DNA of 64,000 nt from Phymatolithon calcareum (taxonomy: Eukaryota > Rhodophyta > Florideophyceae > Hapalidiales): assembly GCA_977006965.1 (NCBI GenBank), contig OZ345356.1, positions 248,001 through 312,000 of the forward strand, given 5' to 3'. The notes under the pieces are model-generated. The model did not search any database and was not told the DNA's origin. It was given only the letters and a program-made list of their open reading frames with translations. Numbering within the stretch: the stretch's first letter is position 1; the number at the start of each line of letters is the position of its first letter. This document shows, piece after piece, positions 1 through 9,340 of this stretch. The position numbers and the translations under genes were made by a program.

Positions 1-19
1 GCTGTAAACGGTAATGGAC

Positions 20-58
20 GGCGTGCATGTATATTTTTAAAAAATATACGTGCACGCC
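20..58. repeat. Near-perfect 39-nt palindrome
   Basis: The two arms (starting GGCGTGCATGTATA) pair with a single mismatch around a TTTTTAAAA centre. It is one of several palindromes with this centre in the window (7699, 13552, 25537, 47685, 47736). Function unknown; it could be a collapsed pair of terminal repeats. Confidence 0.7.
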
Positions 59-59
59 A

Positions 60-1440
60 TCATGGTGATCCTTTTAAAAATAGTTTGGAAGATTTTAACC
101 TCTTTTCATTAGGCTTAGCCAATGGGAGCATTGGATTGTTTACTTTCCAAAAAAATTAGAAATCATATTAATTATTGGAACGTTTAGCATTACTGTATTG
201 GAAAATCTGAACGGTGCGAGGCAATGCCGAATACGACTCGTAACGAATCATGAAATTTACAGTACTGTACTGTATCATACAAGCTTTTTGGGCTGAGCAC
301 GAACCGTACAAAGCATTGCGCTGCACTGTAATCTGGCCGTATAGTACTCTGCCGTTCAGTGGGAAATCAGCATCGATTTATCTTATGATACTTGCTTGTC
401 TTAAGATCAGCAAATATCAAGACAAATAAGAATTTTTTGATATCAAGATTTGAATTTTATCATTGATTTCATCATCGAGAATACTGTATGATACGCCGCC
501 AAATGGTTCTGATTAGGGATACAGTATTTACTCATCGATTCTTCTGCAACGCGATCTTCATTCATGAGCTATCAATAGCTTTTGGCTGACATGCATTACT
601 TTGTGCATCTCTCTGTTCTGATCTCGAGTCCGAAAGTTGAGCAGTGTATTACCAGGGGAGAACATTCCCCTGGGATTACAGTAATCTCTCAGCGGAGTCC
701 CCATGCGTATGATACAGCTCAGCTATAATTTACCTCAGACCGCTTCTTTGGCTACACCAATCTGAGGAGAGCCCACTTGGCAGCCGGCCCTGCAGGATGT
801 CTACTGTACAGTACAACCATTGCGCCTTTTCTGACTGCCAACAATGCACTCCCATTGCACCATCCGGTCCGCAGGTCGCTGTGCCACATCCTGCACCGGA
901 GAACAATCTGTCTTAGTCCGATTCACAGTGTAAATCAGTTTTTAGTAACGGTGGCTTGCTACCCAACTGGAGGTTAAATCGCACCTTGATTCCCACTCTT
1001 CTTCGTCCAAGTCAAAAGGACGATTCCCTGTGCTCATCGACGCCGCAAGGAGGTTACATCCCAAAGCTTAATAAAGGGTTACTTGCTGTAGTTGCAACAA
1101 TAATACTATGACCATACAATGTATCTCTTCGTTCTCTCTGAAAGTCCCCAATGTCCCACGTGGAAACTCTCTCGCATGATTTAATTGTAATTTCGTGCAT
1201 TGCAACCACAAGTGAGCACCATCCCGTGTAAACAACGATGCCTACATTAACGCACCCAGATTACTGTACCTCGTGATAATTCAGCTCCATAGGATCTACA
1301 AGTTCATCAAGTCTACCAGTGGTATATCACAATTTTATTTCTCTCTTGTGCCCTTGCTGTCTATTCGATACACGAGAGCAAAGCACCAGATCGTCGTCGT
1401 GTCGATCCACGAGTTCCCATTTTTTTAAACAACTGTAGTA
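60..1440. other. Intergenic, no gene recognised
   Basis: Only short chance frames are present. A small hairpin lies at 652-673 (CCAGGGGA / TCCCCTGG, 6-nt loop); a similar CCAGGGGAAT hairpin recurs near 34141-34170. TACTGTA-type words are frequent. Nothing else is seen. Confidence 0.6.
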
Positions 1441-1500
1441 GTTTACTTAAAAGCCTTAGTAACACTCCTAATACTGTACGGACGCAGCTTTTCGTAACTT
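1441..1500. repeat. Fragment of dispersed repeat family B
   Basis: The block around AACACTCCTAATACTGTACGG is a diverged match to 7425-7490 and to the longer copies at 8166-8345 and 31264-31450, where the family ends in a poly(T) run on the plus strand. Probably the 3' end of a non-LTR retroelement. Confidence 0.45.
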
Positions 1501-2594
1501 GTTCATTCTAGTAGTAGATTGCGGGATTCTGTTTTCCGAACTCCTCCGTTACGGGTCTGCAGTTGATCGACATTTCCTGGCTTGCTTGCTGTGTGAAGCC
1601 ACAGGAGCGCGCACAGAACGAATATCTATAACGTCCCGATCGCCTCTTCAATATCGGTGCTTCTGTCAAGTGCCTGTAGTGGAGGTGCTCCTCATGTGCG
1701 GACTGTACTTGTGCTGGATTCGAGTTTTGTCTCGTTAGCATTACTGTCCTTTCTCGTTCCTCGTCGCCGCAAGATTTACCGGCCAGTAGTCTACACATTC
1801 TCCGTCGCTTACAGTGGGCCGTGTTAGTTTGGTAAGCTATCTGACCTCCCCATATGGGTGTCCGCTGACCTGCCCATGGTAGGTCATCTTCAATCTAGTG
1901 TGTCGTCTCTGTTTAGTTTTAGGCCCTTCGACCAACCTCAGAAGGTGAGGGTATCGAGGATCGACCAACAAGTATTATCCATCGACTGTCTACCATCGAG
2001 TATCTACGATGGACTATCGATATCGATCAACGACCAAGTTTTCCTCTTCCGGGTCGATTTTTGCTTCCATGATCGAATAAGATGACTCAGTGATCACTGC
2101 GGTGTGTCTTAAGCGATGGCTCTCTTTCTTTTAGTGGAAGTGATTAGGATCGCGGCTTAAATAGGGGCGGAAGCGAGCAATTGCACACCCTGCAAAAGGG
2201 GGGGGCACTAACTGACACTAGACTAATCGTACGTTGAATGTTAGTCGGTATCTGTGATCAATCCATTTGTTCCTCTCGGAAGTCGTTCACCACACTGTGT
2301 TGACAGTGTCGTTGGGTAGATCGCAAGGAGCCGTTATAGAGCTCCTGGGTCGATGCTGATAGTGCTGTTCATTACACTCCTCATTCAACCCCACACATCT
2401 GAGCTGTCATTGTTGGACCGCGTATATCCGGCCATCCCCTTCGCGGCCCCTGGCATGACCGCTTCTATACTAGTATATCGCTTGGTCCGTGATACAGGAA
2501 CTCGTCGTTTTCCATACTATCAACGCGAGTTCCCATGCCACTTCTCCCATATTTGCTAGCATTGACCTACAAACTCTGATTCTTGTAAACCAGG
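1501..2594. other. Intergenic, no gene recognised
   Basis: Short open frames on both strands show no recognisable motif. A short poly(G) run (2198-2206) is present. No element ends could be placed here. Confidence 0.5.
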
Positions 2595-2830
2595 ATGGCA
2601 TCACCGCATTCCACAGGACAGTAATTTTCCCCCTCGAGGTCCCGACGGAGATCAGAGGTGGATTTTTGTACCCCACTGAATCGTGTTACACCAACAAAAA
2701 AGAAATTCTTCTTTAGACAGAATCCAGCCAAAACCTCTTGGCACTAGGAAAGTTGCCCCAAGCGTCAGCAGATGTTTTGGTAACTTTTAAAAAAAATCTA
2801 CATTCCTCTTCTTCTAAACCAGCATGGCGT
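2595..2830 (+). mobile_element. Short non-LTR retroposon copy (SINE-like / LINE 3' end)
   Basis: One of about six copies of a family with the core GAGATCAGAGGTGG, then CACTGAATCGTGTTACACC, then CTTGGCACTAGGAAAGTTGC, and a tail GGTAACTTTTAAAAAAAATC followed by a TTC-rich stretch. Other copies: 3051-3216 (minus), 7640-7722, 22185-22275, 25205-25265 (minus), 30625-30840. With 3051-3216 it forms a large inverted repeat about 220 bp apart. It shows no long coding frame; its 5' extent is uncertain. Confidence 0.6.
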
Positions 2831-2849
2831 TTTATCAGCAGTGTTTGCA

Positions 2850-3560
2850 AGAGGAAGAGGAGAATCCCGTACTACAAGACAAGCGAGCTGCCAGATATCA
2901 TCAAACTTCCAATGGTGAAGCTGCTTCACTGAAGCACAGGCAACTAATTCTTCGATATATCTGCCGAAGATTTCCGCAGGTGTCTATATGAAGTTCGACG
3001 GCTTATTGAAACCCTTTGAAAACAATCTGACAGGATATGACATAAAAGGAAGAAGAAGAAAGGTAGATTTTTATTTAAAAGTTACCAACGCATCTGCTGA
3101 CGCTCGGGGCAACTTTCCTAAGGCCAAGGGGTTTTGGTTAGATTCTGTCCTGAAGGGGTTTTCTTTTCTTGTTGGTGTAACACGATTCAGTGGACTACAA
3201 AAACCCACCTCTGGTCTATGACATAAAAGGAGACAAGAGAGTGGAGACCGAGAAAGCACTAGTTGAGCTTTTTCTGTTCAGCAAGACCATCTCCGAGTGC
3301 ATGGAAACTGAAGAAGGTCTGTTCTGAAGTCAAGATACGAGAGGTCACGTAGATTTTCCTCAAGACACGACGTCCAGTACTGTGGACGCCCACACCGAAA
3401 CCCACAAGAATACCAGATAGGAGATAGAATGGTCTAGGATCCAAACTTCCCCATCGCCTCTGACACGCAGCAGGTTTTATCAGACTACACATTGGAAGTT
3501 AGAAACTGAGGAAACCTTGCCCTTACATTTGTAAGACTGATAGGCTCTTACGTAAACGTC
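2850..3560 (+). pseudogene. LINE family 1 ORF2 C-terminal remnant, split by a retroposon
   Basis: Translated pieces match the C-terminal end of the LINE seen at 5340-6260, 23885-25228, 29706-30233 and 48768-49560: a basic stretch ending in KTSELPDIIKLP, and after the 3051-3216 insertion the segment ETEKALVELFLFSKTISE. Frameshifts and stops make it non-functional. The 3' part has the family's GAGGAAACCTTGCCC tail sequence. No RT motif survives here; identity rests on the better preserved copy at 23885-25228. Confidence 0.6.
3051..3216 (-). mobile_element. SINE-like insertion with 15-bp target duplication
   Basis: A 166-bp minus-strand copy of the family described at 2595-2830 sits inside the LINE remnant. 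It is flanked by the perfect direct repeat TATGACATAAAAGGA at 3036-3050 and 3217-3231. Read on the minus strand it ends in CTTTTAAATAAAAATC and a TTC-rich tail. A target duplication of this length with an A/T-rich 3' tail is the hallmark of LINE-machinery retroposition. This copy begins at AGGTGGG and lacks upstream sequence present at 2595 and 30625, so it is probably 5'-truncated. Confidence 0.75.
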
Positions 3561-3934
3561 AATTGAAAAAAGCAAGTGTTTAGAGTTCACACGCGAACTA
3601 CAATTTATAGCCCTGCCCCATACCGATGAGACTTCAAGATCAATATTACAATAGCCACCAGCCCAGAGAGATAGAACGAGACGTTGGTTTCTTGGATGCT
3701 TTTATTGAAACTTATGCGTGCAAAGATTCCCAGGAAAATTTCCGTGGGATCCATACAGGGGTTGCGCCAATTCCATTGCTATCAATTTAATTGCAATTTT
3801 TCCCAATTCCACCCAAATTGGTTCTTCGAGCTGAATTGCAATTCGAATTGGTCGCACCTAATACTGAGGATCGAAGTAGATGAACATTGGACCAGGGGAA
3901 TGTTAAGGGGGGGGAGTAAAGCAGAATGTTGAGG

Positions 3935-4100
3935 GAATCAACGTACTCACCTCACGTTCAGTACGTGGTCTTTGTTCTAATAATACCCAGAGTACGTAGA
4001 TGAACATTAGACACAGCACATTAATCGGATGCAAGAATCAACGTACTTACCTTATGTCCAGTACGTGGTCTTTGTTCTAGTAATACCCAGAGTACGTTCT
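3935..4100. repeat. Tandem direct repeat, about 99-bp period
   Basis: A block beginning GAATCAACGTACT and containing AGTACGTGGTCTTTGTTCTA occurs twice (about 3935 and 4034) inside the hAT element, with several substitutions between copies. Probably a local duplication. Confidence 0.7.
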
Positions 4101-4503
4101 GTATGCCATCAAAACATCTATGAAACTTGGACTCCAAACGGTTTCAACAATGGGCCTATTCATGTGCTATCATCTACTTTGCTGTGTCGATCAATTTACC
4201 AGCCAGACACAGAACAACGGCTTGAATGTCTTTAGCTACGATTAGAGTCCAGCAGTCACGATGGTTCAATCTCAAGTATAAAAGGGATAGCATTAGATCT
4301 CTTGATTTGAAACCTATCAGCCTTCTCCGAAATTCTCACGCATTCCCCTTCACAGTCGAGTCCAACCCACCTATCAGACCTCGTTCAACGTTCCAGCAAA
4401 TTCCGCTCTACTAGCGATGACACTACCTTCACCGACACCAAAGCCGAAACAAGTTGTGCAGCTGCTTATGAAACTCATTTGAGAACAAACCCGTGATATA
4501 CAC

Positions 4504-4869
4504 TCGCGTCAAGTAGGCCTAACTCGACGGAATGTGCCATTTTGCGTCTTTCTCAGCTCAAAGGGTGATCAGTGTACCGGAGAAAGTGAGTTTTTCTTCG
4601 AAAAGGGTACTGGGTTCTCCAACCCGTACAATTATCTCAAGCATTGCATTGGAGGTGGAAGCGAAGAACATTTGCTAGAGATATACAGAGCCGTTCTTGC
4701 CGAGAAGTTGAGGTCCGGGTCGTCGTTCACAGTTCAATCGTCAATGGTGATGAAGCTCACGGAACGTGAAAAGGCGATGAACAGCTATCTTAATATTGAT
4801 GTCTATATTGTGGGAAGCCTTCCAATTGCAATGCGAATTGCTGCAAACAAAACTGAGCAATTAAATTGA
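4504..4869 (+). pseudogene. hAT transposase N-terminal fragment with BED-like zinc finger
   Basis: An open frame of about 120 codons without an ATG start. It has the spacing of a BED-type finger: FC near the start, then GTGFSN, then YLKHC. It is followed by LTEREKAMNSYL and GSLPI, which resemble the linker just after the BED finger in hAT transposases. The frame ends about 50 bp before the right terminal repeat, and the catalytic RNase H-like domain and dimerisation region are absent. Its place between hAT ends supports the call. It is a remnant and not a functional gene. Confidence 0.6.
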
Positions 4870-4929
4870 TAAATTGCACTCGGGACTGCCATCGCAAACA
4901 ATGGAATTGGCGCAACCCCTGGATCCATA

Positions 4930-5339
4930 GCTACTAGTACAGTAGCTCGGGAAAGTTGGGAGTACGCTATGCACTTAGCTCGCTCGAGATACCAACTGAT
5001 TCGAACAATCTACCGGTGGTTCTCCTCGTAAGAGAAACGTCGACACGTTTGCGATGCCTACGGCTGATATTCATCAGAGCACCTCTTTGGAGAAATACTA
5101 GGTGCATACTTTGGTGTCACAGCCGTGATTGAGCTGGTCGCGCTCCAACGCATTCTATCTTCATCCAAGATTAGTCCTGAAATTGAATATGAATGTAAGC
5201 GACTCACTAGAGCACTTGTTGGGAGAGAAATACGAATCAAGGATATACTGAATAGTCAAACTACGTTAGCTTAGAAAATCGTGCGAAAGCGGCCCGGTGA
5301 CTCTTGGAGAGAGGCCTTGGGAGCTTTTAAAATAAATCA
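4930..5339. other. Intergenic, no gene recognised
   Basis: No motif or repeat end recognised; short frames on both strands look like chance. Confidence 0.5.
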
Positions 5340-6260
5340 ACACATATCCCTATGCACTTAGCGCCGTGGACAGAAAACGTTCAGAGCGCCGTCAAGGAAG
5401 TTGAACAAACGTTTTTCAGACAAGTCTTCGGGCCACTGGCACGAGGAAAGACAGGTAGAATTCGTCTACTACGTCGAATCCAAGATGCTTCCCATCGACG
5501 GGAAATACTAGCTTTCAAGATGTTGTGAAGGACCATGGCGAATGAAGGAAAGTTCCTAGAGGAACAGCCGGAGAGAAGAAACTCAGAAGAGCTTCAAGCT
5601 ACAATTAATGACATCGCTGCGATGGACACCAGAGAACCGTTTGATGAAGCTATGAAGCAAATAATAGAGAACCAATCAGCAGAAGCACTTCGATCAACAT
5701 TCCTGACAAAGGAAGAAGAGAGAGCCTTGATTCAAGGCTCTCTCTCCTTCCAAGGCCCTTGAATCGAAGAGAAAGAGGAAAATTCCGTACGACAAGACAA
5801 GAGAACTCCCTGCAATACTTAAATTTCCACAACTGAAATACAGGCAACTGGCGGTTCAGTACGCCTTTGGATGATTTCCCCAAGTGTCGACAACATTGAT
5901 GGCACATAGATTCGGAAACAAAGTCAGTAGCACATGGAGACCATGGATCGCAATTTGTCAGCCTATGAACTCAAGGAATAAGACAGAATGGCAACTGAGA
6001 AGGCACGAGATGACATTTTGCTCTTCAGAAAAGCATCATCGAGAGTAGGCAGAATGAAGAAGACCTGTACTGAAAGAAGAAGCGACGCCTCGAAAACTGC
6101 TACGAAGAGCTATTAAAAACAACGGAGTACATGCTAGGGGCTCAGATAGAATACCAGACATAAGAGTTGTGCCGCCCTAGTGAGGGTAGCACCTGAGGAA
6201 GCCTTGCCCGTATATTCGTATGACCGCGAGGCTTAGAAAATTGCAATAAAAAAGAAGCTC
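5340..6260 (+). pseudogene. LINE family 1 ORF2 C-terminal remnant and 3' tail
   Basis: Reading along the plus strand through several stops gives ENVQSAVKEVEQTFFRQVFG, then HRREILAFKML, REPFDEAMKQ and AYELKE, the same order as the copy at 23885-25228 on the minus strand. This is the region following the reverse transcriptase palm in that family. The 3' end keeps the tail GAGGAAGCCTTGCCC (about 6193) and ends A-rich near 6255. It is 5'-truncated, with at least five stops or frameshifts. The longest clean stretch (5535-5762) should not be taken as a gene. Confidence 0.7.
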
Positions 6261-6776
6261 GGAAAGAAAAAGAAATATTGAGATATTAATTTAAGAATTA
6301 CCAGTATATCTCCAGAGCTACTGCTGCACCACCGCAATGAAGCACGTAATGCTGAAACAAGAGTGAATAAGCGAGGAATAAAGAAGCTAACGTCTAATTT
6401 AACTTCCAGTTTGATGGCCATTCACGTTTAGAATCCGTGACAATACTTCTGCTTTGGTTTCTGCTCACTCCTACTTCTCATCCAAGTTGATGGATGAGAG
6501 ATACTTGCTAATTGATGTCCAGTTTGCATAAACTTTTCCTTAACACAAAACTGCAGGAACAGCAACTGACCTACAAGTTTATTCTTGCGCTTTACCTTCA
6601 GATACATATTTTTCTCGCAAGCAGAAATGGCACCCTTCACAGTTGACCATCCAAATCACAACGCTCTCAGTATGTTGCATCGCCTCATATATAGAGTGAA
6701 GGGGGCTTTTTCTTTTGCGAGTTGACCCTTAAGTTGCACATCGCACAAACCATAAAGTTGTTCGGAGATCCCAAAT
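6261..6776. other. 3' flank of the small secreted-protein gene, with a duplicated block
   Basis: The stretch 6575-6660 (TTTATTCTTGCGCTTTACC, then CACCCTTCACAGTTGACCAT) matches sequence downstream of the second gene copy (20735-21075), so this downstream region was duplicated with the gene. The rest of the interval is AT-rich without recognisable content. Confidence 0.55.
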
Positions 6777-7031
6777 TTAGAGAGACGGAGAGGACATGGC
6801 GCCGGAAAGAGCTGCGCCGACGGTCGCGGCACCGATGACGGCACCCGGACCGTTAATGGCGGAGGACGCAACACCGGAAGATGCATCAGCGGCAGCTCCG
6901 GCGGTGATATCGCCAGAGCCGGAGGCCATGGCACCCTCGAGAGAGGAGATGTCGAATGCGGCACGGGAGACCGGGGAGGACACGGCAGCGGCAACGAGGC
7001 CCAAGAAAGCGAGAACGGAGGCGCACTTCAT
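6777..7031 (-). CDS. Small secreted Ala/Gly/Ser-rich protein, copy 1
   Basis: 84 codons from ATG to stop. Residues 1-20 form a signal peptide: a lysine at 2, a hydrophobic core (VLAFLGLVAAAV) and small residues before SSPVSRA. The mature part is about 60 aa, rich in Ala, Gly and Ser, nearly without Cys, and ends in a mildly hydrophobic stretch (VIGAATVGAAL) and SSPSL. Two more copies (21366-21112 and 22889-22635) have the same length without indels and about 87-88% identity. Hand-counted differences favour third codon positions, implying selection on protein. A TATA box lies 100 bp upstream. I do not recognise the family. An antisense frame (6796-7053) is also open in all copies; the minus strand is preferred for its signal peptide and promoter. 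Confidence 0.75.
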   Translation of the reverse strand: MKCASVLAFLGLVAAAVSSPVSRAAFDISSLEGAMASGSGDITAGAAADASSGVASSAINGPGAVIGAATVGAALSGAMSSPSL

Positions 7032-7130
7032 TGTTGAGAAAGAGGTTGAGTAAAGGAAATTAATTGCTGTTTTTAGTGAGGTGCTGTTAGTTGCTTGGTG
7101 ACCGGATGTCTCATCGGAGGATCGCGTTTG

Positions 7131-7140
7131 GCTTTTATAA
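7131..7140 (-). promoter_or_regulatory. TATA box of small secreted-protein gene 1
   Basis: TTATAAAAGC on the minus strand, 100 bp upstream of the ATG at 7031. The second gene copy has ATATAAAAGC at the same spacing (21467-21476), and a block around GGTGACCGGATGTC between box and start is shared as well. Confidence 0.65.
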
Positions 7141-7639
7141 GAGGGAAGAGGAAAATGTTACGAATTCAGTACTGAGTATTATTCCCCAGAGAGGGTTCTG
7201 ACCAATTGGACGGTATTTTAGACTGGTTCTCTAGACCTTGCTCTCTTCGCTTCTGTCGGGGTGACGTCGGAGAAGAAATGAAGGTGGACGAATTCGAGGT
7301 TGGTATAGGGCCCGTGATTTGGGAGACGAAGCGCGGCCTTGTGAAACACTGGACAAGACTATGTCCAGCTTCGCTCTCGTTTTACAAATTGCATTATGTT
7401 TTGCAATTGATTCGCTGTTTGTTGAATGCACTCAGTTACACTCCTAATACTGTACGGGAACGGCTTTTCGGTACGTGTTCAATTTAGTATCTCGCCTCGG
7501 CCCTGATATGGGGACTTGTCCTTTTCCATGTTACTGAAGTATTGTACAATTTCAATGTCATGCTCGGGTTGTCGAAAGATAAGCTATCATTAGAGGAAAG
7601 TACCTTGTCGAGGAGAGCATTCGATGAAGTTCTGGCCAT
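7141..7639. other. Intergenic with a family B fragment
   Basis: 7425-7490 (ACTCCTAATACTGTACGGGA) is a diverged family B copy (compare 1441-1500, 8166-8345). Open frames here are short, and I see nothing else. Confidence 0.45.
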
Positions 7640-7722
7640 TCTTCAAGCAGTCAAGACCACCAAATTACAAAGTTGCCCCAAGCTTCTGCTGGTGCATTGG
7701 TAACCTTTTTAAAAGTTACCAT
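7640..7722 (+). mobile_element. 3' tail of the SINE-like family, ending in a palindrome
   Basis: AAAGTTGCCCCAAGC through GGTGCATTGGTAAC matches the last 60 bp of the short retroposon family. The tail runs into its own inverse: GGTAACCTTTTTAAAAGTTACC-type pairing spans 7699-7720, as if two tails were joined head to head. Confidence 0.5.
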
Positions 7723-7789
7723 CCCACCGTAAAAATCTCCTTTTCTCTCTCAGTACAGCAGATTGATTCGACATTAAAATGCGACCGGA

Positions 7790-8045
7790 AATCCAACTTC
7801 CCAGCGAACCGATTGTAAAAACTGGTGCAAAGACAGGGAAATAACTGTCATAAAGTTTGCGCTTCCGTTCTTCAACATGGTCAGCAACCCTTTCGAGCGG
7901 AAGATTGAATATTATATCGCATTTAAATTTGAAGTTCCTTTGAATACAATGGGACCCTTTGGAGTTACATGCGATCAACAACAGGTCAAGGCCTAGGGAC
8001 CTTGACTGTGGGAATGGTGTGAAGCAAAATTATTCTTTGGGTTGT
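7790..8045 (-). repeat. Dispersed repeat shared with 25795-26010
   Basis: Read on the minus strand this matches 25795-26010 on the plus strand over about 200 bp (shared blocks include CCTAGGCCTTGAC, GTAACTCCAAAGG and GTTGAAGAACG). The minus-strand translation is open for about 90 codons (to 7709) but has no motif I recognise. Probably part of an unidentified transposon. Confidence 0.6.
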
Positions 8046-8165
8046 ACTGTTAAGGGGATATATGTTGATTTATTTTAAGAGCTCCCAAAGCCTCAAATTG
8101 AGTAACAGGGCAGCATCTCGCTGTTTTCTCATCTCTCTACTCTCCTTCTAATATCTCCTTAATTC

Positions 8166-8345
8166 GAATTGTACTTTTTTTTGAATTTTGAATTTATTAA
8201 ACGCCCTCAGAAACACTCATAAGACTGTAAGGGAGATGCGTTTCAGATGCTACTACCTTGGTAGCTCCGTTACTCTATTTAACCGGGCTCGTTGCTATCG
8301 TCGTAGCCCTAGCTGCAAAAACCCTCCTCCCGAGAAGGTGGAGGG
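8166..8345 (-). mobile_element. Dispersed repeat family B, poly(A)-ended
   Basis: About 170 bp nearly identical to 31264-31450: both start with a T run on the plus strand, then GAATTTTGAATTTATTAAAC, CAGAAACACTCATAAGACTG, and later CTATCGTCGTAGCCCTAGCT. The T run is a poly(A) tail on the minus strand, so this is probably the 3' end of a non-LTR retroelement. Confidence 0.65.
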
Positions 8346-9164
8346 AAAAGCTTAGAGTCCACTTGTCCTGTTCGTAGGAATCTCAGCGTCGCAGTTCTAT
8401 ATTTGAATTGTACTGTAAAGGGTTGCATGCCATGATACCCTTTCATGTTCATTGGAATGATATGGATTTCATGTTCACCCATGGCAGTGCCCCATCACTG
8501 CATTCCTCTATTAGGGGTAACATATTTCGTGGCTATCAGATAACATTTCTATGTACTAACAGGACTGATACGCATTTCCTACATAAGCCACTGCTACCCT
8601 CGTTGCTCACTGGATTAGCCAGAGACAACCATTACTGAAGTCTAGTACCGCCCAGATGAATTAAACCTGTTCTACTCCAGCTTTCACTCCTAAGAAGATT
8701 CTAAAACAGATCCAAATCTTCTATTTATACTTGCTTGCAGAAATCCATGGATAGATGAGTTCGGCGTCTTTATAGATTTTTCTGCTTGAAGAATGTAACA
8801 CAATTATTGTACACTACGTGGAAATTGAACACGCAACGGAATCCAATTTCCACCACACATTCACATAGCTTCGGATAAATTCCGAAACAGTGATCGGGTT
8901 GTGCAGTTTCTGCTGCAATTCAGCAGTCACAACTTCATGTCGATCACTTCTCTTCTGCGATCGACATGAATTTGTCTCTTATGGCGGGCTCACTAGCATT
9001 GTGGAACCGTTTGCCGGAGCGTTGACCGGACCGATCGGGGACGGAACAAAGTTTAGTTTGAGCGAGCACTTCCTCGCACGCCAAACCCCACTTGCGGGGC
9101 TACGCGCCCTGGGAGGGCAGGATCGATTTCTGTATCATAACGAGTTTGAGATATTATCAGCCTA
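8346..9164. other. Intergenic with one perfect hairpin
   Basis: A perfect 12-bp inverted repeat TTCATGTCGATC / GATCGACATGAA (8934-8945 and 8959-8970, 13-nt loop) stands out. No gene is recognised. Confidence 0.5.
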
Positions 9165-9340
9165 CTTTTTTTTTGAGCAAAGTTTATATAAAAGCCCCAC
9201 AGACTTCCGATGATATGGGCAAGGCTTCCTCAGTTGCTACCTACCTTTGTGTAGCGTACGAAAACGCACCGCCAGAGGGGCGGGCGGAAAAAATTAGGAT
9301 CTCAGATATCCCATCTAAATTGCAGAACTCCTGTATTGTT
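9165..9340 (-). mobile_element. LINE family 1 3' tail
   Basis: A T run followed by GTTTATATAAAAGCCCCACA, GACTTCCGATGATATGGGCA and AGGCTTCCTCAG matches the 3' ends of LINE copies at 29706, 35236, 41755 and 48768, in the same minus orientation. Only the 3' untranslated end is present. Confidence 0.7.

Larger units (their letters stand above)
3756..4921 (+). mobile_element. hAT-family DNA transposon, internally deleted
   Basis: A 1166-bp element whose ends are perfect 23-bp inverted repeats (3756-3778 and 4899-4921) beginning CAGGGGTTGCGCC. Both sides carry the identical 8-bp duplication GATCCATA (3748-3755 and 4922-4929). CAGGG-type termini and 8-bp duplications are diagnostic of hAT. Subterminal regions are rich in AATTG words. 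Inside, only an N-terminal piece of a transposase remains (4504-4869), so the copy is non-autonomous. The unmutated duplication and ends suggest fairly recent insertion. Confidence 0.88.

Noticed and set aside
4991-5060. A tRNA-like T-arm (GATTG, TTCGAAT, CAGTT) on the minus strand
   Set aside because: The T-stem pairs only with G-T wobbles, and no 5' acceptor strand, D-arm or anticodon arm can be placed at the right distance.
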